Below are positions 1 through 11,000 of a stretch of 64,000 nt of DNA, piece by piece (position 1 is the first letter of the stretch; each line of letters opens with the position of its first letter). The DNA comes from Chaetorhynchus papuensis. Its lineage: Eukaryota > Chordata > Aves > Passeriformes > Rhipiduridae. The notes under the pieces are model-generated. The model was not told where the DNA came from. It saw only the letters and a list, made by a program, of their open reading frames with translations, and did no database searches. The translations under genes were made by a program, and so were the position numbers. The stretch is taken from positions 1 to 64,000 of the forward strand of contig VWYX01001139.1 in assembly GCA_013396525.1 (NCBI GenBank). The letters are read 5' to 3'.

Positions 1-2438
1 GGCGTCACTCTCCCAGCGCAGAGCAGCAGGTCTTAGGTGAGACGGGTGTCCTGGGGTGCACTGTGGGTGTTCTGCCCATGCTCTGCTGCACAGAGCTGTG
101 TGCTGTGGGGTCTAGGGTGGTGATTTTGGGGTACTTTGGGTTTGCATGCAGTCAGCACCCCTAATCCTTCCCCTGACCTGGTGTCTGACCCTGTTCCCTG
201 CTTCCCTGGAGTGTTGAGGCAAGGGGAGAGATGCTTGGTCTGGGTGATGCTGGCACACTGTGGGCACCCCTGCCCTTGCCGGGGCTCTGGGTGTGCTCCT
301 GTCCCCACCGTTGGGACCCCTGTCCCCAGAAATGGGTGGAGCGATGGTTGTGGTGATCCCTTGTCCGTGCTCTGGTGCTATCACTGCTGCTCCCCAGGCA
401 GGCACGGTGCCAGGTGACCAGGCTGCCCTGGCCGTGATAGCCTGCCCGGTCTTTGCCCATCTACTTCCTGCCCCAGCAGCAAGCTCTCCCACTAATACAA
501 ATCATTGGCAGGCTGACTGGGAAAGTCACGGGGAAAGGCTTGCCTTGGGAGCACGAACAGCAAACATGTGTGAAAAGGTGGAATGGAGAGAACAACTCCT
601 CCTTTCTGGGCTGGTGAGCCATTAGATGAGTCCCATCTTGTCTTACACCCTTGGGATTTGCAGATTTGCCCACCACCATAGCATGCAACTTTCCCTGGGA
701 GGCTGGACAGATGCTGGCAAGAGAGGAGTGTGTCACATCTGCAGGGAGCTTGGGCAAGTCTGCTGCTGCTCCTCACTACGATGCCATGATGATTTTTCGC
801 CTTTTCTTTTATATACCTTTTATATATACCTTTTATATAGCTTTTAGGTATCCTCAGTGTTCTTAGCATGCATACATATAATTCCTTAAGTCCGATAATT
901 TAGCATAATCCTAGTATTCTGTTAAGCCAGGAAACCAAACATCCTAGAGGCCTCGCAGTTGGAGGCTGGAAAGCCCTACACTATCCTGAGAAACCAAGGT
1001 CCTCTCTAAAACACATCCTATAAAATCAAATTAAGCCCATCCAGGAAGGAATTCCTCGAAATGTGGGAATATCATGCTATTCATTTAAACCTCTCATTGA
1101 GAATTCTTTGTTAGATATGCTAATTTACAAGGTCGGTAAAATGGTACATAGGATCTATCGTGTGTGTGCATTTCAGCACATTCCACCCTGGCGAAGTAGT
1201 GCTTGGTATTATTAAATACCAAGGTAAAAACCCTTTTTCCCTTAACCGAGTCTGGCTCTTAATTTTTAAAACCAGAAAAAGGCATCAACTGTAGAGCTGA
1301 CGAGGACAGGGTGCAGCACCTATTCTCTACCAACAATGCAGATTTCTAGCAGGGGCACCAACCTGGGACTGAACCTTCTCTAATTCCTTTATTGTTTTGG
1401 CTTTGCAGAGGGAAAATGGCTCCAGTGCCAGCCACCCTGGTGTCTGTTGTTTACATGCTAAGGTGCCCCTGCAGCATTTCAGCAGCAGTGAAGAGAGTTC
1501 ATAAAATCTTAAACTGAATCAAAAAATCCAAGTGCAATGCTATAAACCTAGCCCCTGGTGTTTTCATCCTGCAGTAACAGTGCAGAGGTATAAAGATACA
1601 ATTTATTCAAGAAAGATGGCCATGCTGAGGCTGTTTCATCTCACTAACTTTTGCTGGAGTTTCCCTGTACCCTGGGGATTGCAAGCTTTTTACTGAGCAC
1701 ACGCTCATGTGACTTTGCAGAATTGCTCAATCCTGTCACTTTTGCATGTACTCAGGGATGAGCCAATTTTGAAATTTTCCCAATACAGTAACCTCCCTTC
1801 CCACCCCCCCCCCCCAAAAAAAAAAAAAAAAAAGACAGTCAAGACTTTGAAGTCTGCTTTCAGGCCAGAAGCTGCTTCACTTCGTTAAGTGAAAGGGAAA
1901 ACACAGAGTCATTTGGTGCTTCTTCAGGGCAAAAGCTTCCCTTTTCCACCCTGGCCCCGAGTTTTTGAGGTGCTGGCTGGCATCAAGGTTTTCTAGAAAT
2001 CAAAGCTCCAAGCACACCACAACCCCCAGCCAGCCAGCACAGTGGTGAAGAGACCCGTGTGTGGAAAACATTAGTTTGTATTGCCTAACTTTGGCATGAG
2101 GGGCTTAGCCTTGGGAGCCCTGTTGTTTTTTAACAAGTCTGCAGGTTGCATCACTGTCAGCAGCACTCCTATTAGTAACGGTAGATGTGTGAAATACAGG
2201 CACTTAACACCATTTCTTCTGCCCCGCTTCTCTCTTATTTGCTGGATTTTGTCCTTTAATCCTCTCAAAATGCTTGTCTTCTCTGATCTGAGTAATCTGA
2301 GTATCATCTTTAGAGCTGGCCATGGAAACAATACAAATTTAATTCTTTGGTTCCCCTAGCAATAGCTCTCATTTTCTATGGAGGAATTTGATACTAAGGG
2401 GTTGGAAACAAAAACCAAATTCCCATCTAAGTTTTTAT
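1..2438. other. No recognised gene; GC-rich first 0.9 kb, then AT-rich sequence
   Basis: I see no supported coding sequence apart from a possible exon end at 1-36, described in the findings. The first 900 bases are GC-rich with overlapping open frames on both strands that look like composition effects. A homopolymer tract of 12 C then 18 A lies at 1804-1833. Confidence 0.5.
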
Positions 2439-2607
2439 GCAGGGAAGTGGTCACAGCACCAAGCCTGAGAGGGTTCAAGAAGCATTTGGACAATGCTCTC
2501 AGGCACATGGTGTGATCCTTGGGGCTGTCCTGTGCAGGGCCAGTAGCTGGACTTCAATGATCCTTGTGGGTCCTTTCCAACTCAGGATATTCTATGATTC
2601 TATGATG
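2439..2607 (+). repeat. CR1 LINE 3' fragment
   Basis: A 5'-truncated CR1. The text 'ggttcaagaagcatttggac' and 'gatccttgtgggtcctttcc' is typical of the avian CR1 3' region, and it ends in the tandem ATTCTATG-type repeats (tattctatgattctatgatg). Confidence 0.85.
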
Positions 2608-4171
2608 TCCTCTAGCCCACATCAACATGGCCTTTCAATAGTTGCTGGAAAAACTTTGAGTTTTGTATTGGACTTCACAAAATAAACTAAATTGGCCTGA
2701 AAAAAAAAATCTCACTCTGGATACCAAGGTCTGTGGAGAGACTAACGAAATTCCTGGCCATGAGGCCAAACTACTGTTGAAACATTCTGGCATAATAGTC
2801 CTGGATTCTGAGGGTTTAGAAAAAGCCCTGTTGAATATTATGGACAATACTTAGAAGTCATAGAGATGCACCTTTAGATTCCTGTATTTTCAGGTTATTA
2901 AACACTTGCCTAGATCTCCAGAATCAAGGGCCACAGAGCCAACACCGGTAACAGCACCAGCTTTTGGAAACTCACATAGACAGCACCAACTTTTGAAAAC
3001 GTCTGCAAACAAACCACAAGATTCACTCTTTGTTCCTGTTGGCAGTTTATAAACAAATCTACTACCTAACAAATAATTTTGTTTTGCCAGTTGGGACCCT
3101 AAAGGGAGTAAAAAAGTCTTAGTAGCAGTCAGACACCATATGTCTTATCTCTACAATGCAAAGTCCTCCTGAGAAACTAGCTCTGTAGTAGCATTATAAT
3201 ATATCCCGGCAAGGGAAAGACCATCTCAACCATTAAATTCCCACAGCCTAACAAAGCAGTGAATAAACACAGAATACATGCCTTGTTGCCATCATCCCGT
3301 ATTTTATTACTTCCTCATTTTGAAAAGTCCAATTCAGAGGGTAACTTACTTAAGCTCCTTCTGCCTGATAGCCAATCCTGCTGGAGCAGCCCAGGCACAG
3401 AGGAGAGGAGTAGCAAGGAAGAGCAGCAAACTGGTGCAGCAGATTGCACCTTGCAACTCAGAGCACGATGTTTATGTACCTTGGAAGACTCTGTTAGGTA
3501 AGAGTTTTTTGCTGCATGGCATTTGCTCCCCAAATTGTTTTGGATCGAGTGTATGCGTGGATTTTAGTTATCATTTTGGCTCCAGGTGGTTAAAGAGCTG
3601 CTTCCAGGCATGGTGTTTATATTCAGGGGACAACTTTCCAAATGAGAGCCTTCCCAGAAGATGTAAGTTTTGCTCTTTAGCACCTTTAAGGCCCAGAAGA
3701 GGCCCAGGCCCATGTTTAGACACCTGAACTGAGCCCAGGTGTGTGATGATGTGCCACAGGCAGTAGCAATGGACTCCCTGTGTTAAAAGTTGTCTGGGAG
3801 CAGTTGCAAGCTGCTGCCGGTCACCTATGAGAACAAATTGCATGTTATTTATTGGCATTATCATCAACCAAATGAAGGATGTGACTTCTCTCAGCATAGA
3901 AAATACCAGCACTTTTAGCATCTCACTGTGAAAAAAGATGCCACTTCCAAGCCAGCCGTGTAGCCTCTCATTCCTTGGCCGGCTTCTGGCATCACTAGTT
4001 CATGGAAAAATGCAAGGGATTTGTTTTAGTCACAGAGGACTGGCTCCTTTGACACCAGTGAGTATTTCTGTCATCCTCCTAGCAAGGGAAAGGAGCTCCC
4101 TCAGGGGGAGACCAACAGGGCAGAAGGCAGAAAGGGAAAAGTGACTCACCAAACTTTTTTTTTCTTTTCAG
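2608..4171. other. Upstream flank of UGT2 exon 1a, no recognised gene
   Basis: Short open frames only, without splice context or family resemblance. The interval ends in the polypyrimidine acceptor at 4171 that precedes the first UGT exon, so a noncoding leader exon may lie inside it. Confidence 0.4.
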
Positions 4172-4329
4172 AGCTCAGACCAACAGAGGTGATAAAGGCA
4201 CTACCTGTGCGGCAGCAAACTCTCACTTCTGCTAAGAGCGCTAGTAAAGAGCCATCAAACACAGCACAAAGGTGCAGCACTCCCAACTGGAAGGGAAAAG
4301 TCTCAGACTGTCTAAGCCTTGACTCTGCC

Positions 4330-5062
4330 ATGGCCATGAAAACAACTGGCTCAAAGAAATACCTCCAGCTGCTCCTTCTTCAGGTTGCTCTTCTAGGGCC
4401 TGTCTTCTGTGGGAAGATACTGGTTTGGCCAACAGAAGCCAGCCACTGGCTGAACATGAATATAATTATACAGGAGCTCATCCACCGCGGGCACAGCGTT
4501 ACCATCCTGACATCCAACGCTACGCTCTTCATTGAACCCAAGCCTAGTGCCATGGAGAAGTTTGAGATCTATAATGTGCCCTTCAAGAAAGATCTCCTTG
4601 AGAGACTGATTAATGGAACAGTGGATCTATGGGTCAACAACAGGCCAACCATCTTTACCTTCTGGCAGTTTTACAAGGAGCTGGGAAGGCTGTCCGTAGA
4701 CTGGCAGGAGATGAACATGCTCATGTGCAACGCAGTGCTGAACCAAGAGCTCCTGGCTCGTCTGCAGGGGTCTGGCTTTGACCTGCTGCTGTCAGACCCG
4801 GTGACCCCCTGTGGGGAACTCGTGGCTCTCAAGCTGGGCATTCCCTTTGTCTACTCGTTACGTTTCTCCCCAGCCTTCACTCTGGAAAGGCACTGCGGCA
4901 AGATCCCGACCCCGCCATCCTACACGCCTGCAGCCCTGTCTGAGCTCACTGACCGCATGTCCTTTGGGGACAGAGTAAAAAACTTTATGTCTTACCCCGT
5001 GCAAGACTACGTTTTCCAGAGCTACTGGGGACACTGGGATATGTACTACAGCAAGGTCTTAG
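4330..5062 (+). CDS. UGT2A1: UGT2 alternative first exon 1a (UGT2A1-like aglycone domain)
   Basis: It encodes the signal peptide and N-terminal acceptor-binding half, 244 codons plus one base. The ATG at 4330 has a strong context (G at -3, G at +4) and opens MAMKTTGSKKYLQLLLLQVA, a hydrophobic leader. The start of the mature chain reads GKILVWPTEASHW; His39 is the expected catalytic base and Asp156 (LLLSDPVTP) the partner acid. The segment LKLGIPFVYSLRFSPAF and ERHCGKIPTPPSY resemble mammalian UGT2A1. The exon ends at V-L-G with donor gtaagt. The reading frame stays open upstream to 4141, but a splice acceptor at 4171 (tttcttttcag) suggests the 5' UTR begins there after an upstream noncoding exon that I could not locate. 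Confidence 0.9.
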
Positions 5063-8000
5063 GTAAGTCTTCTGATACGTTTCTTGTTATACAGAGTCCA
5101 TCCTTATAACCTGCAGAGCTAGGAACCCACCAGGGTCACAAAGCTGAGGGAGAGGTCAGCAAGAGGTTTGTCATTATGTCCCTAAAAAAGGCATGAGCCA
5201 CCATCAGTCAGGGTGCTGTGCTTCTATGCCATTGCACTGAGACAGGATCAGGGTCATCCCAATTGACGGATTTGACTTTTGTCATAATTAATTTTAGTGT
5301 GGAGTTTGATACGACTTTCACACCACAAAGGGCACTCAGGAAGGGTGACTGCTTGCACAGAAAGCAGCCAAGAACAGAGCCATTTCCCTCATCCAGAGGA
5401 CCATAACAAGGAGGGGAGAGATGGTGAATTACAAGCCAGCCTTGCCACCCTCAGTAGCAATATGCAAGTGCACTGTGGCTTTGTAATAGAGACTTCACTT
5501 ATGTCACTGGTCATATAAAACGAATTCTCTCTGCACAAAACAAGCTTTATTTAGAACATACCCTCCCACCCACAAGCAAACAGTGAAAACAACAAGTCCT
5601 TCTCTGCAGGCTTTTCTTCTGACTGTGTGATTCTTTTGAGTGATTATTCAGAAAAATATGTTTATTATTAATCATGTCATTTCTACTACCCTCACACTGA
5701 GCTCTTCAAAAAGACTTTTTGCAAATCTCTCAGGGTTCAATTGCCTGCAAATACCTGCATGCTGCAAAACTCCACAAGTACCCCAAGCTGGTGATGTGTA
5801 CAATAGATGAGGTATCTCAGCTTGGTATCTTCTCACAGTCCAGCTGTTTCCATCACCTGCATTTTTGTCCCAGAAAGGATGCTCTAGGCAGCATAGAAAC
5901 CATACCAAAAGCCTTGGACAACAACATTAGGAAACCATTGTGTAACAGCACCGGGCAGAAACCCTGTAACAATGATTTTCAGCACAGAAAAGAGAACTTA
6001 CAGTATTTCTTAATTGCACATCAGGAGGGACCATATAAATAAAACTGTTTAATGGATTTTATGGTTCAATTTATAGTGCATAATTGGCACTTAGTGGCAG
6101 GCAGGGGGGCACTAACCCCTCCTGGTCTCCCACGGTGCATGCTCTGGAAGAGGCAAGTTCACATGAGGACAGTCTTACTCTGATACTGGAGTCATTTGCT
6201 GTGTAGTTTCATCCACTTCAAGATGCAACTCTTTGGCTGCAGCCACGGATCATCACTTAAAATGTGTTCTAAAGGGATGCTCAGTGGCTCTATAAAAGCA
6301 AAAGGGTGCCCACACAGTCAGTGATCATCTTTGCTGAACTAACCAGCTGTGTTTCAAAGAGCCAGAGGAATAAAGAGCCACCTCTCCTACCAAACAAGTA
6401 ACACAGACCGTAGTTAGACAGGCAGTGGGGACAGGATTACCAACAGGATACAATCTTCTCTGGACTGAGCCCCCCACGGCTGACGGCTCTCCCTGCTGCT
6501 CCAGAGGAATCACATCTTCCAGCTTCAGCAAGCTGTTTACCACCAGAGGGTGCCAGCTGGTGACAGTCACCTTTATTGTCCCCTAGGAAAACATGATATT
6601 AAACAGCTATCATGAAGTACACGATTTCACACCACCTCCGTTTGGCTCCCTGCAGTGTCACACTTGCCCAGCCCATTTCGGGAGCGTCACTGCTTCCGCC
6701 GAAGGAAGGCCACGGGGCATTGCCACACAGGGCCGGCTATGGCAGGGAAGGAGGTGGCAGTGCTGTGGCTGCTGGCCGTGTTGGGCTGGGGGTCCGGGGG
6801 GAAGGTGTTGGTCTGGCCGGCTGACAACAGCCACTGGCTGAACATGGAGCACATCCTACAGGAGCTTGTGGTCCGGGGCCATGAGGTGACCGTGCTGCTG
6901 CCTTCGTGCTTCCTCATCCTCAACCCCACACAGCCCTCACCCTTCCAGTTTGAGGTGATTGAGGTGCCGATCACCAAGAAGGAGATGTCTGACTTAATGG
7001 ATGAAATTTTATATTTTTTTTTTTATGAGGAGAGAAAGCTACCTATCTGGAAAGGTGCTTACAAGATAGCTCAAAAGATATACCAGATGAAGAACATAAC
7101 CAGAATCATTTGTGATGGCGTTGTGAAGAATGAGGCCCTGGTGGAAAGACTGAGGGCATCCGCCTTCGATGTCTTTTTGGCAGACCCACTGTCACCCAGT
7201 GGGGAGCTGGTTGCTGAGAAGCTGGGTATCCCCTTTGTGTACACCTTCCGGTTCTCCATGGGCAACACAGTGGAGCGGCTCTGTGGAACACTCCCAGCAC
7301 CTCCTTCCTACGTACCAACCACCCTAACCGGCCTAACAGATAGGATGACCTTCTGGGAAAGGCTAAAAAACATCCTCAGCTACGCTCTGCAGGATTTCGT
7401 ATTTCATTACGTTATCTGGGGAAGCTGGGATCAATACTACAGTGAAGTTTTAGGTAAGGCTGCTCTCTTTCCAGAAATTACATCTGCTGTACACACAAGA
7501 GTAAATACTCAGACATGAGAGATTAGGGCACAAATCAGGAGCAAGACAGCCCAAATTCACTCTCCTTCCTTCAAAATTCCTGCATCAAGTCAAACAATCC
7601 AGGCAAGTACAAACATTGCCTGTTAATCCTGACCTGCTACACTGGTAGAGCTAAGTCTGTACAGGTACTTCCAGGATGTGTAAAACAGTGCTAAAGTGCT
7701 TGAAACAGAGCTCATTAGTCATATTAATAAATGAATCATGAAAAACACTAAGAACAGTAAAATACTATATACCCACCAAACACCAGCACTTTTTCTCCCC
7801 TAGCACACTTCTTGCTTCCTACTTTGTCTCAAAATGAGAGACTAATATCCTCCTCTGGACCTTTAAAATTCAGGGAGGATCAGAGGAGCCCCAATTCACA
7901 GTAATAAAAGGCCCTCCGCAGAGACATAGTTCTTTGCTTTTCTGAAAGTGTCTAAAAACCTATTAGATGATAATTGAATTTATTTGTAAGTGGTTTAAAA

Positions 8001-11000
8001 ATTTTTTAAAGTAACAGTTGTATAACTATTTTCCCATTTTTGCTCCAGGCGATTATAATAATGCCTAAAAGGAAATACAGGCCAAACATATATGCATTGC
8101 TGCTAGGGAGATAAAATAGGTATTTCAATATGAGACTTTAAAGTGTTTTTATTTATATTTCACTAGTAAGGTGTAATTCTGCTGAGAGAGCTAAGTTGTT
8201 GAGGTATCCTACCCCTAGAGTACCTAGCTGTGTGTTTGTGTTGCTTATCATGTTATGATGACAGAGACTAGAAAATCTTGTGCTTGCTGAAGCATGGTTT
8301 GGCGGCTGCTGTGTAAGCCTCAGAGCTGTTTGGATCTTGTGGTGTCTTTTTTTATTGTGAACTGTGGGGTTTAGCATTTAAGGCTCCATGTGCAATACCT
8401 GTTTTGTTAGCTTGCATGGGCTGTGCGATGGATTTGTGCTGGAAACAGTGTTGATAACTCATGGGTGTTTTAATTACTGATGGACAGTGCTTACACAGTG
8501 TCAGGGCCTTTTCTGCCTCTCACCCCACCCCACCAGCGAGGGGGCTGGGGATGCACAAGAAGATGGGAGGAGATACAGCTTGGACAGCTGACCCCAATTC
8601 ACCCAAGGGATACCCCAGCCCATGATGATTTTGTGCTCAACAAAATAAAAGATATGGGGGTGAAGTTTGTCAGGGCTGCTGTTTCTCAGGGGCTCACTGG
8701 GCACTGGTTGGCTGGTAGTAAGCATCTGTTCTTTTTGCATCATTTGCTTTTCTTGCTCTTTTTCATTCTTTCCTTTTTTTTCCCCTTGAGTTGTCTCAGT
8801 CCCAGTCCATGAGTTTTCTAACTTTTGCCCTTCCTTTTCTCCTCCTACTGTGGGAGATTTAGAGGCTCTGTGGTGCCTAGCTTCTTATCAAGATTAAACC
8901 ACAACACAGGGAAAAGGCTTCTGGTCTTCACATGCTGCAAAATGCACTTTGTGGTAAGCAGATAGGAGCTGCTGTAATTTTGAGATAAGCTGTGGCTCTG
9001 CAGGACACTCCAGAATGGGATTTGCTGCTTGCCCAGTCCTGCCATGAGTGTTGTTTTATGACATTCCCTCTTGCCACATTTGCCAAGCTTGTCATGTTTA
9101 TCAGCCTAATCACCAAAGAGACGCCACTTTTAATTGGTTGGCTCTACAGTGTTTGCACAGTGAAGCAGTGAACTGCTTCCAGTTCAGTCAGACCAGAGTT
9201 GTATGTGGAATGCTGAGATGTTGGGGCCGAAGTTCCCCTGGCTGCTCTGGGTCTATGCATGCTGCTGCAGCACTGGTTTTTGTGGGAGGGTGGTGGTCTG
9301 GCCCACCGATGCCAGCCACTGGATCAATGTGAAAGTGCTTCTGCAAGAGCTCGTTCTCCGGGGCCATGAAGTGACTGTGCTGGTGCCCTCAAGCAATCTG
9401 CTCATCAACTACCAGGACACCTCCTCCCCTTTCACTTTTGAAGTCCTGCAAGTCCCCTATAGCCAGGAGACCCTGGATGCCTTCATGGAGGACTTCCTCA
9501 ATTTCTGGATGAATGAAGCCTCTAATCTCTTCCCCTGGGAGATCATGTGGACGATGAAAGAGCAACTGGAGGTCTTTACCAATATGTCAAAGCAGACCTG
9601 TGACACCCTGGTGATGAACTCTCGCCTGATAGCAAAGCTGCAGCAGGCCAAGTTTGATGTTCTGATCGCTGACCCCCTGTCTGTAGGCGGGGAGCTTGTA
9701 GCAGAAATCCTAGAGATCCCTTTTGTCTACAGCTTCCGCTTCTCTGAGGGGAATGTGGTAGAGCGGCTGTGTGGCGGGCTCCCATCCCCACCTTCCTATG
9801 TGCCCGCTAGCACAACGGGGCTGACACACCAGATGTCCTTTATGGAAAGACTACGGAACTTCCTCTTTTACTTTTGCACGGATTTATTTTTCTTGAAGTT
9901 CTGGCGAGATGAATGGGATGGGTACTACAGTAATGTCTTAGGTAAGGCAGCGGTTGAGTGGTTTCCTTTCTTGCATAGGTTGTGCCTCTTGAATGCTCTG
10001 GACCCTCAATGCTGTTGTCTCAAAATACTCTTTCTCAAAGGCCAGCAGAGGTGGCAATCGTGAAGTATCTTGCAGCTGTGCATAGCGCAGGATGCTGAGT
10101 GTGAGTTCAGATTCTCAGACAATGAATGCTGTCACCTTTCCCTTTCATCCACCATTCAGAGTTTGGAATAGTCTCCTTAAACTACATACATACCTGAAAA
10201 TTTTGTTCCAACATAGTACAACTCAGGCATGAATCAAAGTCTGTTAAAGAGACCTTTTAGTTCAATGGACTTTGAGCCTTGTCGAGGGTATCTAAGTTTA
10301 GGCAGATAACGAGTGAACAGCAAACACAAGGGCATCTCTTCTGTTGTTGTCCAATCTCTTCCTGCATTTGCAAAGAACGCATCTGTGCTCTGAAAACTAG
10401 TACCTCTTCCCTGGATTGATTTTTTTTTAACACCACATAGAGACTCAATTACACCTTTATATCACTCTACTTGTAATGCAGACTTAATTTTCATATCAGC
10501 AACTTTGTAACTGATTCATTGCTCTTTAATTTAAAGAAAAAATTAATGGTGTAGATTATTATACTAATCGAGTAGTAGAAGAAGATGCCTTATAGATAAT
10601 TTTTATCATACTGCTTATTTAGCTTGATTCGTGCTTGCATTAGGCTGGAATTTATCAATACTTCTAACCCTTTTACTCCCCAGTTTCACTTTGTGGAGAA
10701 AATACTGCAAAGACAACTTGCAACATGTACCTAAGAATATATATGTTTCCAAATGGGAAGCTATAAAACATCAGATTACTATAAGATTTTTTTTCAGATG
10801 GATTTCTAGAAACATTGGATTTTGCATAAAATGACATTAAAAGTTTCAATGGAGTTGGCCAATTTTTTCCAGTGTCAGAAGCAGCTGACCCAGTCCTTAA
10901 GAAAACTAGAGATGTCTGTACCTGTCTTTTATTGTTGTCAGAACAGCCCCTAAATGAGTCACCATTAGAAAAATGCTACAGAACTTTGTTTAAACTTTCC

